NCBI GenBank assembly: GCA_022600955.1
Contig: JAHZJK010000003.1
Coordinates: 124,001 to 188,000, forward strand
Direction: 5' to 3'
From: Gammaproteobacteria bacterium
GTDB taxonomy: Bacteria > Pseudomonadota > Gammaproteobacteria > Steroidobacterales > Woeseiaceae
Length of the DNA: 64,000 nucleotides
The position numbers and the translations under genes are program-made. Below the pieces are notes generated by a model. It was not told the DNA's origin. It worked only from the letters and a program-made list of their open reading frames with translations, and searched no databases. How positions within the stretch are numbered: the first letter of the stretch is position 1; each line of letters begins with the position of its first letter. This document shows, one piece after another, positions 52,930-62,132 of the stretch.

Positions 52930-52972
52930 TAAGTATACTGCTAGCGATGCAATTGGCAATTAAGTATACTTA
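52930..52972. promoter_or_regulatory. paired GTATAC palindromes, probable GntR operator
   Basis: TAAGTATACTG (52930-52940) and the perfect 12-base palindrome TAAGTATACTTA (52961-52972) have centres 31-32 bases apart, close to three helical turns. They lie between the divergent SDR (start 52840) and GntR (start 53000) genes. FadR-subfamily repressors commonly bind GTATAC-like palindromes of this kind. A dimer of dimers on both sites could control both directions. Confidence 0.7.
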
Positions 52973-52999
52973 GATTTCCCGTTCTTCGCAGAGCCCCCT

Positions 53000-53764
53000 A
53001 TGACACAAAAAGCCCGACGCCTTGGTCTGCACGGTCGTGTAGTAAACGACCTCGGACGGCGCATTGTGTCTGGAGAGATTGCGGACGGTCTGCCATTGCC
53101 TAGTCAGGATGATTGTTGCGAGCGAGTTGGCGCTTCTCGAAGCGTTTTGCGTGAGGCATTGCGGGTACTTGCGGAGAAAGGAATGGTTGAAGCTCGCCCT
53201 AAGGCCGGCACATTTGTTCGACCGCGTGCTGCGTGGAACTTTCTGGATCCCAATATTCTCGAGTGGTGCCTCGAGACGTCTCGAGCTGAAGAAGTGCTAG
53301 GACACTTGTATGAATTGCGACATATGGTGGAGCCAGTTACTGCGGCAATGGCAGCAGAAAGGGCGAAGCTCGAAGACTTTATCGAAATGGGCAAGGCCTA
53401 CGATGACATGGTTGCTTCCGACCATGACCACAGTATCATCGAACCCGACCTTCGATTTCACCGAGCCATAATCGCCGCGTCCGGCAACGATGTCTTTGTT
53501 GCACTGGGGAGAGTTATTGAATCGGCGCTTAAGATTGCCTTCGAAATCGGTTCGTCTAATCCGCAGGGACAAGACGAATCTCTCGCAATGCACAAGGCGA
53601 TATTGGATGCCATCGTTGGTCGGGATGGATCCGCGGCCAGAAATGCGATGGAGGAGCTAATCAACTACTCGCAGGAAATGGTAATGTCGATTCACGTCGA
53701 CGGCAAGATCACGACCACCGGTCAGCCTGGCGCAGCTGTGGCGACGCCATCTAGATCCACATGA
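53000..53764 (+). CDS. GntR-family regulator, FadR (FCD) subfamily
   Basis: This 254-residue protein has an N-terminal winged helix (GRRIVSGEIADG, SRSVLREALRVLAEKGMVEARPKAG-type region) and an FCD effector domain (about 95-220) with the metal/ligand residues of ELRHMVEP, DLRFHRAI and MHKAILDA. Such proteins control galactonate, gluconate and related sugar-acid genes. It should repress the rhamnose genes until a sugar-acid inducer binds. The operator is the paired palindrome directly upstream, which would also give autoregulation. Confidence 0.9.
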   Translation: MTQKARRLGLHGRVVNDLGRRIVSGEIADGLPLPSQDDCCERVGASRSVLREALRVLAEKGMVEARPKAGTFVRPRAAWNFLDPNILEWCLETSRAEEVLGHLYELRHMVEPVTAAMAAERAKLEDFIEMGKAYDDMVASDHDHSIIEPDLRFHRAIIAASGNDVFVALGRVIESALKIAFEIGSSNPQGQDESLAMHKAILDAIVGRDGSAARNAMEELINYSQEMVMSIHVDGKITTTGQPGAAVATPSRST

Positions 53765-53776
53765 CCATTTATTGAA

Positions 53777-54628
53777 ATGCCCAGCACACCGATTATCGAT
53801 ACCCATTTGCACTTGTGGAATCCGCAGCACATACGCTATCCGTGGCTGGATGAAAATGTCCTACTAAATCGGCCCCATCTGTTAGGCGACTTCGATGATG
53901 CGAGCGCGCCAATTCAGATCGAAGCGATGGTATTCGTTCAGTGCGAGGCGGATTTTTCAATGTATATGCAGGAGGCCGAATGGGTCTCCATGCTCGCCAA
54001 AAAAGACTCGCGGCTAAAGGGCCTCGTTGCGTGGGCACCGCTGGAAAAAGGTAATGCGGTACGCGAAGACCTCAAGGCCCTAAAGCGCCATTCTATTCTT
54101 CGCGGAATTCGCCGAATCATTCAGTTTGAGTCGGATTTGGAGTTTTGCTTGAACTCCAATTTTATTGACGGCGTTCGTGCTCTTGCGGACTTTGATTTGT
54201 CTTTTGACATCTGTATCGACTACCGCCATATGGCCAACATATTGCGGTTCGTGGAAAAAGTGCCCGACGTACCAATGATTCTGAATCACATTGGTAAGCC
54301 CAATATAAGAGAAGGCGTAATGGAGCCTTGGGCACAACAAATGCGGGAACTCGCCAATTTCCCAAACGTCCATTGCAAGATTTCTGGTGTTGCAACTGAA
54401 GCCGACCACAAAAACTGGTCACGTGATGAACTCCTGCCTTACATCGATACTGCGCTGGAGTGCTTCGGGATGGATCGTGTCATGTACGGCGGCGACTGGC
54501 CGGTGTCGACACAGGCAATCGCCTATCAGCGATGGACGGATATCCTCGACGGCGCGCTCGAAGGGCTGGACGAGGCCGATAAGTATCGATTTTGGCATGA
54601 CAACGCTGCTCACTTCTATCGCTTGTAG
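53777..54628 (+). CDS. amidohydrolase, sugar lactonase type (COG3618)
   Basis: This 283-residue TIM-barrel metallohydrolase starts with DTHLHLWNP, giving the H-x-H metal pair, and continues with YPWLDE, VFVQCEAD, MILNHIGKP and YGGDWPVS. That pattern is typical of L-fuconolactonase/L-rhamnono-1,4-lactonase. In the pathway it would open the lactone made by the sugar dehydrogenase. It lies 12 bases after the GntR gene and is probably co-transcribed with it. Confidence 0.85.
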   Translation: MPSTPIIDTHLHLWNPQHIRYPWLDENVLLNRPHLLGDFDDASAPIQIEAMVFVQCEADFSMYMQEAEWVSMLAKKDSRLKGLVAWAPLEKGNAVREDLKALKRHSILRGIRRIIQFESDLEFCLNSNFIDGVRALADFDLSFDICIDYRHMANILRFVEKVPDVPMILNHIGKPNIREGVMEPWAQQMRELANFPNVHCKISGVATEADHKNWSRDELLPYIDTALECFGMDRVMYGGDWPVSTQAIAYQRWTDILDGALEGLDEADKYRFWHDNAAHFYRL

Positions 54629-54765
54629 CATGTCACAAGTGTTCTTCTTCGACGCCTGACAGGCGACGCCCCGCCAAATCCGGGTCGCAGTGGATTAACA
54701 GGTTCCTCCGAGACACCTCAAATTTCTGGGGGTTCTGAACCGCAGCCCGGTGAAAAACGACTCTG

Positions 54766-54794
54766 TTGACTTGCGAATGTAAATTAGGCATATT
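54766..54794 (+). promoter_or_regulatory. sigma-70-like promoter
   Basis: TTGACT at 54766-54771 and CATATT at 54789-54794 are separated by 17 bases, 66 bases before the hydroxyacid dehydrogenase ATG. The 232-base gap also has a tight palindrome CGCCTGACAGGCG (54653-54665) just behind the lactonase gene, which may end the previous transcript. Confidence 0.45.
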
Positions 54795-54860
54795 TAAAAG
54801 CTCGATTTATGGCGATAAATATCCGATTACAATCGCCCCGTCATTGAACTAAGGACTCCC

Positions 54861-55823
54861 ATGGCTCGCGTTGTCGTTACAGATGCTACCTTTCCTTCGC
54901 TCGACCATGAGCGTGCAGTTGCAGCCAAACATGGTGCGGTGTTCAACGTTCTGGACTCTTGCTCGGAGGCCGAAGTCGTGAGCGCGGCAGAAGACGCCGA
55001 TGTCCTTGTGGTTCAGTTCGCTACTGTAAACAGAGCGGCTGTGGAAGCCTTACCGCCAAACGCCAGGATCGTTCGGTATGGGCTAGGTTTGGACAATCTG
55101 GACCTCGCTGCAGCCGAGGAAAGAGGGATCAAGGTCGCCTACGTGCCTGATTACGCAACAGGTGAGGTAGCTGATCACACCGCAAGCCTGATCCTTGCAT
55201 CTCTCCGAAAAATTGTCGCCCTCAATGAGTCCGTGCGTGCCGGGCAGTGGGACCCCGTCGGCGTGTCCAAGCCGCTTCGAGCATTTTCTGAATCTATCGT
55301 TGGTTTTGTGGGGTTTGGCCGTATTGGAGGAGAGGTGCATTCGCGGTTACGGCCATTTGGCTTCAATAGCATCGTGCATGATCCGTTCGCGGATCCCGGC
55401 AAATTAGAATCACAAGGCGCAAAACTTGTTGATCTCGACGAGCTATTCTCGAGTGCCGACATCGTCACATTGCATGCGCCATTGACGTCTGAAACTAGGC
55501 ACGTTGTAGATTCCAAACGTCTTGCCCAGATGAAGAAAAGCGCGATGGTCGTCAATACGGCTCGCGGTGCCCTAATTGATTCGGAGAGTCTGGATGCAGC
55601 GTTGAAAAGCGGAGCAATAGCTGGTGCCGCAATTGATGTGTTTGAACAGGAGCCGCTTCCCGAAGACTCCACCCTTAGAACTTGCCCCAACCTGATTATG
55701 ACTCCACATGCGGCTTGGTACTCCAATCGTTCCGTGGAGTCACTTCAGACGCTGGCCGCAGATGAAATTGATCGTGCGCTGTCGGCACGGCTGCCTCGTT
55801 GCCCGGCACCATTCGTAACATGA
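54861..55823 (+). CDS. D-2-hydroxyacid dehydrogenase (CtBP-like)
   Basis: This 320-residue NAD-dependent dehydrogenase starts after AAGGA. It has VRYGLGLDNLDL, the Rossmann GFGRIGGEV, VNTARGALID with the substrate-binding arginine, DVFEQEPLP with the catalytic Glu, and TPHAAWYS with the catalytic His. It reduces 2-oxoacids or oxidises D-2-hydroxyacids. No step of the standard rhamnose diketo-hydrolase route needs it, so it may handle a related sugar acid or a lactate/glycerate side product. It overlaps the next SDR gene by ATGA. Confidence 0.88.
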   Translation: MARVVVTDATFPSLDHERAVAAKHGAVFNVLDSCSEAEVVSAAEDADVLVVQFATVNRAAVEALPPNARIVRYGLGLDNLDLAAAEERGIKVAYVPDYATGEVADHTASLILASLRKIVALNESVRAGQWDPVGVSKPLRAFSESIVGFVGFGRIGGEVHSRLRPFGFNSIVHDPFADPGKLESQGAKLVDLDELFSSADIVTLHAPLTSETRHVVDSKRLAQMKKSAMVVNTARGALIDSESLDAALKSGAIAGAAIDVFEQEPLPEDSTLRTCPNLIMTPHAAWYSNRSVESLQTLAADEIDRALSARLPRCPAPFVT

Positions 55824-56581
55824 ATCAATACGACTTCGAAGACCGCGTGGCAATTATTACGGGCGGCGCACAAGGCATTGGCTTAGCTGTCGCCGAGCGC
55901 ATTATCGAGAGCGGAGGAGCGGTTTGCTTGTGGGACAAGGACAGTACGGCTCTTAGTTCAACGCTGGCACGGTATGACGAAACAAAATACGCCCGGAAAG
56001 TGACCGGAGCCACCGTCGACATCGGAGACCTCGGGGCTGTGGAGGCGGCAACCCAAGAAGTGCTTAAGCACTTTGGGAGAGTCGACATCTTGATCAACAA
56101 CGCCGCTATTGTCGGGCCAAATTCCACGACTTGGGAGTACCCGGACGCCGCCTTCCGCGATGTCGTCCACATCGGCCTGACTGGGACCTTCTACTGTTGC
56201 CGTTCTGTCGTGCCTCAAATGATGCTCCAAGGGTATGGCCGAATTGTGAATGTGAGTTCGATCGCCGGGAAGGAGGGAAACCCGAACGCTGTAGCATACA
56301 GCTCCGCAAAAGCAGGAGTTCTTGCCCTTACGAAGTCGCTTGGCAAAGAACTGGCAGAACAAAACATCGCTGTAAATGCTGTGACGCCAGGTTTCGCCAA
56401 AACAACTCTCTCGATGCATCAGTCAAAAGAGCACATCAACTACATCCTGTCGAAAATACCAAGAGGTCGAATGCTCGAGATAAGTGAAGCGGCATCAATG
56501 ATTTGCTGGTTGGCGAGCGATGAAAACTCGTTTAGTACGGCGGCAGTATTCGACCTATCAGGTGGTAGGGCCACATACTGA
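55820..56581 (+). CDS. SDR, 2-keto-3-deoxy-L-rhamnonate 4-dehydrogenase-like
   Basis: This 253-residue SDR from ATG 55820, coupled to the previous stop, carries TGGAQGIGLAV, LWDKDS (aspartate for NAD), NNAA, S (VSSIAGKEGNPNA), YSSAK and the unusual tail AVFDLSGGRATY. This tail and the GKEGNPNA segment are marks of the LRA5-type enzyme, which oxidises 2-keto-3-deoxy-L-rhamnonate to the 2,4-diketo acid. The FAH-family hydrolase for the next step is encoded 3.4 kb downstream. This is the most specific pathway assignment in the locus. Confidence 0.88.
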   Translation: MNQYDFEDRVAIITGGAQGIGLAVAERIIESGGAVCLWDKDSTALSSTLARYDETKYARKVTGATVDIGDLGAVEAATQEVLKHFGRVDILINNAAIVGPNSTTWEYPDAAFRDVVHIGLTGTFYCCRSVVPQMMLQGYGRIVNVSSIAGKEGNPNAVAYSSAKAGVLALTKSLGKELAEQNIAVNAVTPGFAKTTLSMHQSKEHINYILSKIPRGRMLEISEAASMICWLASDENSFSTAAVFDLSGGRATY

Positions 56582-56640
56582 TGTGCCGTTTATGAAACCG
56601 GATACTATTGGGCGAGCCGGAATGGGCGCCGAGGGAGCCA

Positions 56641-59600
56641 ATGATGCCACGAATTGACAGACGCGAGTTCTTGATTGCCAGTGGTGCTACGGCGGGACTT
56701 TCGACCTTATCCGCAAGCCATTTGAATGCAGCCCAATCCGCAACGCAAGTGCTTGGGTTGAAAGTTGATCATCTAGACAGCCCCATGGGGTTGGAAAACC
56801 CACACCCCGTGTTCTCATGGCGCCTCGAATCCGATGCTCGCAATGTTCGGCAAACAGCGTTCCGAATTCTTGTTGCGGGAAGCGAGGCGGCGCTCGCGAA
56901 TGGAAGGGGTGATCTTTGGGACTCCGGCAGACTCGACTCCGCCGGGTCGGTCGGTATCGTGTATGCGGGCCGACCTCTCGCGTCGCGTCAACGTTGCTGG
57001 TGGTCGGTACGGGTCTGGGATGGAGACTCTACGGCGCCGTCCATCAGTGATCCAAGCTGGTGGGAGATGGGCTTATTGGAGCCAGACGATTGGTCTGCAG
57101 AATGGCTCGCGGTTGAAAGTCCGCGTGCCCGCGCTGACCGTGAATTCGGATTGAAGTGGGTTTGGGGCGAGAATTCTGACGGAACCACCTCGCATCTGTT
57201 TCGCTACAAATTCGACTTGCCGGATGCTTCAACAGCAGGAGAGTTTTTCGCCGACGTTAATCACTCGCGAGCAAAGATCAGCGGTCTTTGGCTTGACGGC
57301 CTTGCCATTACCAGTCCGGACGAGCGTGGTTTAGCTGGGCAACGATTTTCTAGCGCGGATTTAGACAGTGGAGAGCACGGGATCGCTGTTGCTGTCGACA
57401 CTAGCGGGATTCGAGGAGCCAGGGCCGGCGATGATTTGGGGCTTACAATCTTCGGGCGATTCGACTTGCGCAGTGGAAAGACTGCCCGCTTCAGTAGCGG
57501 CTCAAATATAACGACCGGCCAGACAGACAGCTCCAATTGGTACGAACCAGCGTTCGATGACCGGACTTGGAAAGCGGCGCATCAAATCGACTTGGGTGAC
57601 TATCAACCCTGGCCGCCGCAACCTGCGCAAGACCTGAGATGCGAGTTTGAAGTCAAGAAGCCTGTTGTCAAAGCACGCTTGTATGCGACAGCGCTCGGCG
57701 CATATGAGGCCCGCCTAAACGGTCGCCGTGTCGGCGACGCGTTGCTCACTCCTGAAATTTCGCAATACGACAAACGCACTTTATATCGTGTCTACGATGT
57801 CAGCACGAAAACTTTGCGACGAGGTGAGAATGTATTGGGGTTGACGGTTGGAGACGGCTGGTATGCGAGTTGGGACGGGCACTATAACTGGGCACCATCG
57901 CCGCGCCGTGTACTTGCACAGCTGGAGCTCACGCTGGTGGATGGCACGCGACAGATCATCACTACCGGACCCGGTTGGCGCACAACGGAAAGTCCGATAC
58001 GTCAGGCCGAAATGCGAATGGGAGAAATTTACGACGCGCGTTTTGAGCACCCGGGTTGGGACTCTGTTGGTTTCGATGCCAGCGCTTGGCAGGACGCCGT
58101 AGCGACCGTTGCGCCGGCGTGCCGGATCGTGGCACAAACGAGTCCACCAATCCGCGCGATGGAAACGCTAAAAACACAGGCGATCACCCAGCCCAGTAAG
58201 GGTGTCTACGTGTTCGATTTCGGGCGAAATTTTTCCGGATGGTGTCGATTGCATGTGAAAGGGATTCGGGGGACTCGCGTCGAGCTCAAGTTTGCCGAAA
58301 TGCTAGCGCCGTCGGGTGAGATTGATCAATCAAGCATGGCGGTGGAATGGTGGGAGGAACCCAAGACAGATATCTACGTGTTAAGCGGCGAGAAGGCTGG
58401 AGAAAGATTTGAGCCTCGGTTTACCTATCGAGGCTTTCGCTATGTGCAGGTAACAGGACTTCCCGACGCGCCAACTGCCGATACTCTGGAAGGTATTTTT
58501 GCCCACAGCGACTTGAAATGTACCGGAAGGATACGAAGCAGCGAGCCATTGATCGAGCACATCTGGCGAACGACTGTGCAGACGCAACGCTCGAATTTTG
58601 TGGCCATCCCGACAGACTGTCCCAGCAGAGAACAACGAGGCTGGATGGGAGATGTGGGAATTTTCTGGGATGCCGCAGCATTCAATATGGATGTATGCGC
58701 GTTCACTTCGCGCCAGATCGACAACGTCACCGACGGCCAGACAGACGATGGGGCACTACCGATGTGCGCGCCGTTGCCACGACGCATGTACAACGATTTC
58801 TTCGGTACTCCAGGCACGGCTCCGGCTTGGGGCGATGGGGGTATTATCGCCGTGTGGACCGCATGGAAACGATACGCGGATCGGGAGATTGTCCGGAGCA
58901 ATTGGTCGGCACTAAATCGCCACCTGCAATTCATCCAGAACAACAATACAGATTACGTATGGCGGCACGGTCGTAGTGCCGACTTTGGGGACTGGATGTC
59001 CGTCGGCCCGACTATGCTCGGTGCTGATATTGAGCCAACAACACCGAAGGAACTGATTGGCACAGCCTACTGGGCGAATTCGGCGAATTTGATGTCAAAG
59101 ATGGCCGCCTCCGTCGGCAGGAGCGAGGATGCAGCACACTACCGTTTAGTGTTCAAAAATGTGCGCTCCGCGTTCAACAAGGCGTACGTTCAAGACGACG
59201 GAACCGTTGGCAACGGCAGCCAGACCAGTCACGTCTTGGCACTTGCCCTCGGGCTTGTAGACGGACAGGTCAAGCGTCGTGCGGAAGAGCTTCTGGCCAA
59301 AGACGTCAGGGAAAGGGGCGTCGCTCTTACGACCGGCATTTTAGGGACGCAGTTTATTCTCGACGTTCTCACGGATGCGGGGTTCGAGGACTTGGCTTAC
59401 GGACTATTGCTAAGGACTGAGTATCCGTCGTGGGGTTACATGTTCCGCAAAGGTGCAACCACTATTTGGGAGAATTGGACCGGTGAGTTCCAGTACGTAA
59501 GAGGAACAGACGCTTTCGTTTCTCGTAATCACTTTGCGCTTGGGTCTGTTTGTGGTTTCTTGTTCCGCCGCATGGCGGGCATCGATGCCAAGGTTCCCGG

Positions 59601-59910
59601 GTTTTCGGAAATTGTCATCCGGCCTGTTGTCGACCCCCGAGTAACGCAGGGCGGCGGAGACTACGATTCCGTTATGGGGCGAATCTCGACTGACTGGAAT
59701 AAAGATGCGACGGGAACGTTCACGCTTGATGCCAAGATACCAGCCAACACAATAGCAACGGTCTACATACCCGCTTCACGCAAAAGCAGAATCACCGAAA
59801 GCCGAATGGACGTAGCGGAGCGTTGTGACATGCGAATCGTTTCCAGGCTCGATGATGTCGCTGAAATCGCGATCGGTTCCGGGTCGTACCGATTCGTTGT
59901 TGACGGTTAA
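56641..59910 (+). CDS. GH78 alpha-L-rhamnosidase with Tat signal
   Basis: This 1089-residue protein starts at ATG 56641, chosen for GAGGGAG upstream and because it places a twin-arginine signal (DRREFLIASG, RR at 7-8) at the N-terminus. The GH78 layout is complete: an N-terminal fibronectin-like domain, CBM67-like sheets, an (alpha/alpha)6 barrel and a C-terminal beta domain. The general-acid region DCPSREQRGWMGD is near 657-670 and the second acidic motif GATTIWENW near 938-946. It is exported folded and releases L-rhamnose from glycosides or polysaccharides such as ulvan, saponins or flavonoids; which one is not known. Confidence 0.93.
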   Translation: MMPRIDRREFLIASGATAGLSTLSASHLNAAQSATQVLGLKVDHLDSPMGLENPHPVFSWRLESDARNVRQTAFRILVAGSEAALANGRGDLWDSGRLDSAGSVGIVYAGRPLASRQRCWWSVRVWDGDSTAPSISDPSWWEMGLLEPDDWSAEWLAVESPRARADREFGLKWVWGENSDGTTSHLFRYKFDLPDASTAGEFFADVNHSRAKISGLWLDGLAITSPDERGLAGQRFSSADLDSGEHGIAVAVDTSGIRGARAGDDLGLTIFGRFDLRSGKTARFSSGSNITTGQTDSSNWYEPAFDDRTWKAAHQIDLGDYQPWPPQPAQDLRCEFEVKKPVVKARLYATALGAYEARLNGRRVGDALLTPEISQYDKRTLYRVYDVSTKTLRRGENVLGLTVGDGWYASWDGHYNWAPSPRRVLAQLELTLVDGTRQIITTGPGWRTTESPIRQAEMRMGEIYDARFEHPGWDSVGFDASAWQDAVATVAPACRIVAQTSPPIRAMETLKTQAITQPSKGVYVFDFGRNFSGWCRLHVKGIRGTRVELKFAEMLAPSGEIDQSSMAVEWWEEPKTDIYVLSGEKAGERFEPRFTYRGFRYVQVTGLPDAPTADTLEGIFAHSDLKCTGRIRSSEPLIEHIWRTTVQTQRSNFVAIPTDCPSREQRGWMGDVGIFWDAAAFNMDVCAFTSRQIDNVTDGQTDDGALPMCAPLPRRMYNDFFGTPGTAPAWGDGGIIAVWTAWKRYADREIVRSNWSALNRHLQFIQNNNTDYVWRHGRSADFGDWMSVGPTMLGADIEPTTPKELIGTAYWANSANLMSKMAASVGRSEDAAHYRLVFKNVRSAFNKAYVQDDGTVGNGSQTSHVLALALGLVDGQVKRRAEELLAKDVRERGVALTTGILGTQFILDVLTDAGFEDLAYGLLLRTEYPSWGYMFRKGATTIWENWTGEFQYVRGTDAFVSRNHFALGSVCGFLFRRMAGIDAKVPGFSEIVIRPVVDPRVTQGGGDYDSVMGRISTDWNKDATGTFTLDAKIPANTIATVYIPASRKSRITESRMDVAERCDMRIVSRLDDVAEIAIGSGSYRFVVDG

Positions 59911-59951
59911 GAATTCGTCTTGGGCAATCCGATAATTTATGCGAGATCATT

Positions 59952-60839
59952 ATGAAATTAGTACGATTCGGTGCCGTTGGTGCTGAAAAGCCAGGTCTTA
60001 TCGACGCAGTTGGTCAACTTCGGGATTTGTCTGAAATAGTGAGTAATATTTCGGGCAACACACTATTGCCTGATGAGCTTTCGAGGCTTAGCAGCCTGAT
60101 CGTTGATCGTCTGCCAGTCGTTAATGGAACACCCCGCCTCGGACCTTGTGTGGGTGGGGTTGGGAAGATCATCGGCGTCGGCCTGAACTACTCAGATCAT
60201 GCAGCAGAATCGAATATGGAGGTTCCAGAAGAGCCGATATTGTTCATGAAGCCTTCTAGCGCTATTGTTGGTCCATATGACAACGTAGAGATTCCCCTAG
60301 AATCGAAAAAAACCGATTGGGAGGTAGAACTCGGAGTCGTAATCGGCTTACCTGGAAAATACATTCCAGAGGCACAGTCGCTAAAGCATGTTGCTGGATA
60401 CTGCGTGATAAACGATGTTTCGGAGCGTGAATTTCAGCTTGAGCGTGGCAATCAATGGGACAAAGGTAAGAGCCACGATACTTTCGCTCCGATCGGTCCA
60501 TGGCTGGTAACGTCAGACGAGGTTCCGGACCCACAGGCACTCGATCTTTGGCTTGATGTGGACGATCGCCGCTATCAGAGCGGCAATACTCGCACAATGG
60601 TGTTCGGTGTTGCTCACTTGGTGTCATACATAAGCAAGTTCATGAGTCTGCAGCCCGGAGATATTATCTCCACCGGCACGCCGCCGGGCGTAGGTCTTGG
60701 TCAGGCGCCTCCGACATACCTAAAGGCCGGCCAGACTATGAGGCTGGGAATCGAAGGCCTTGGAATTCAAGAGCAACTCACTGTTCCCGCTATGCTTGAT
60801 GACTCGCATGATGATTCATCTATTTCGGCTGCCCAATGA
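59952..60839 (+). CDS. FAH-family hydrolase, 2,4-diketo-3-deoxy-L-rhamnonate hydrolase-like
   Basis: This 295-residue protein has an FAH C-terminal domain with the metal set in PSSAIVGP, DWEVELGVVIG and INDVSEREFQ, then RGNQWDKGKSHDTFAPIGPW. That stretch is characteristic of sugar-acid diketo hydrolases (LRA6 and the L-fuconate counterpart). It would cut 2,4-diketo-3-deoxy-L-rhamnonate to pyruvate and L-lactate. It overlaps the RhaT gene by ATGA, tying transport to the final catabolic step. Confidence 0.88.
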   Translation: MKLVRFGAVGAEKPGLIDAVGQLRDLSEIVSNISGNTLLPDELSRLSSLIVDRLPVVNGTPRLGPCVGGVGKIIGVGLNYSDHAAESNMEVPEEPILFMKPSSAIVGPYDNVEIPLESKKTDWEVELGVVIGLPGKYIPEAQSLKHVAGYCVINDVSEREFQLERGNQWDKGKSHDTFAPIGPWLVTSDEVPDPQALDLWLDVDDRRYQSGNTRTMVFGVAHLVSYISKFMSLQPGDIISTGTPPGVGLGQAPPTYLKAGQTMRLGIEGLGIQEQLTVPAMLDDSHDDSSISAAQ

Positions 60840-61894
60840 GCATATTGCTTGGAGTGGTATTTCACTTCATAGGTGGCGCTGCGTGCGGTAGTTTTTACTT
60901 GCCATATAGCAAAGTGAGAAAATGGTCTTGGGAATCGTATTGGATCGTTGGCGGCGTCTTTTCTTGGTTGATTTGTCCGTTAGTGGCCGCAGCGATAACG
61001 ATACCTGACTTCGCACAGATTATCGCAGACACACCCACTAGCACGCTTTTCTGGACCTATTTGATGGGGGTCTTGTGGGGTGTTGGCGGACTAACGTTTG
61101 GACTTGCTATGCGGTACCTCGGGATTTCACTTGGCATGTCCGTGGCGCTCGGCTTTACCTCGGCATTTGGTGCGCTTGTGCCGCCGATCTATCGTGATCT
61201 GGCGGCAGTCGAGGGTATCCGATTTTCCGGCATGTTCACTTCATCTGGCGGGCAGCTTGTTCTCTTAGGCGTCGTCGTCTGCCTTGTAGGAATTGCGATT
61301 TGTGGGTGGGCAGGCGTACGCAAAGACCGTGACCTGATCGCAGATCAAATGGTTGGGACCGTCAAAGAGTTTAATCTTTCACTAGGTTTGAGTGTCGCAG
61401 TCTTCGCCGGGATACTTAGCGCCTGCATGAGTTTCGGAATTCAGGCAGGTGAACCACTAGCAAAACTGGCGGTGGAGCGAGGGAACAATCCGCTATTTCA
61501 AACCAATGTAATCCTTGTGGTTCTGCTCTGGGGTGGACTGACCACAAATCTGCTGTGGTGCATGATACTTAACGCGCGAAACAAGAGCTTCGGTGACTAC
61601 GTAAATGGAGCCACTCCTTTGCTCAGGAACTATCTCTTCGCTGCGATTGCCGGGTCCATGTGGTTCCTGCAGTTCTTCTTTTACGGTATGGGTGCCTCGA
61701 AACTAAGCAATGGCCCGAGCTCATGGATTTTGCACATGGCCTTTATTATTCTCGTTTCGAACACGTTGGGCATACTATTTAACGAGTGGAAGGGCGTGAC
61801 ACCGAAGACGTTGCACACACAACTACTTGGGATTGCAGTAATAATCATGTCCGTTTGCATCGTCGGCTACGGAGATTCTCTGGCCTATCACTGA
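60836..61894 (+). CDS. rhaT: L-rhamnose/H+ symporter
   Basis: This 352-residue, ten-helix membrane protein is of the RhaT family: the FHFIGGAACGSFYLPYSKVRKWSWE-type N-terminus (key residues G-G-A and Y-x-K near 10-27), WGVGGLTFGLAMRYLG and SVALGFTSAFG are diagnostic. It brings L-rhamnose through the inner membrane with protons. Its start is coupled to the stop of the diketo-acid hydrolase gene. It fixes rhamnose, rather than fucose, as the likely sugar of the locus. Confidence 0.93.
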   Translation: MSILLGVVFHFIGGAACGSFYLPYSKVRKWSWESYWIVGGVFSWLICPLVAAAITIPDFAQIIADTPTSTLFWTYLMGVLWGVGGLTFGLAMRYLGISLGMSVALGFTSAFGALVPPIYRDLAAVEGIRFSGMFTSSGGQLVLLGVVVCLVGIAICGWAGVRKDRDLIADQMVGTVKEFNLSLGLSVAVFAGILSACMSFGIQAGEPLAKLAVERGNNPLFQTNVILVVLLWGGLTTNLLWCMILNARNKSFGDYVNGATPLLRNYLFAAIAGSMWFLQFFFYGMGASKLSNGPSSWILHMAFIILVSNTLGILFNEWKGVTPKTLHTQLLGIAVIIMSVCIVGYGDSLAYH

Positions 61895-62054
61895 GATATT
61901 CAGTTTCTAGTGCAGCGGTAATCCCAGCAAAGACGCGTCCAAACCTCCGGTTAGCATTCCTACAATCGGCAGATTGCGCCTAGGAATATTCTTTGTGGCA
62001 GATAAGCTTTTATTAGGTAGTTTATTTATTATATTCGATGATATATAATATTCT

Positions 62055-62072
62055 TACGTATTTTAATACGTA
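62055..62072. promoter_or_regulatory. 8-bp inverted repeat before the second TonB receptor
   Basis: TACGTATT and AATACGTA flank a 2-base TT spacer, 60 bases before the receptor ATG, in a strongly AT-rich 238-base gap. It looks like an operator or the edge of a promoter. It differs from the GTATAC palindromes of the GntR site, so another regulator is possible. Confidence 0.45.
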
Positions 62073-62132
62073 TTGCACACACATCTAAATGCTAATGCTT
62101 CCTCTTAGGGGGGGGAACGAGGAGTCTGCTAT

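Noticed and set aside
52043..56581. L-fucose rather than L-rhamnose locus
   Set aside because: The dehydrogenase and lactonase families serve both sugars, but RhaT, GH78 and the LRA5-type SDR favour rhamnose.
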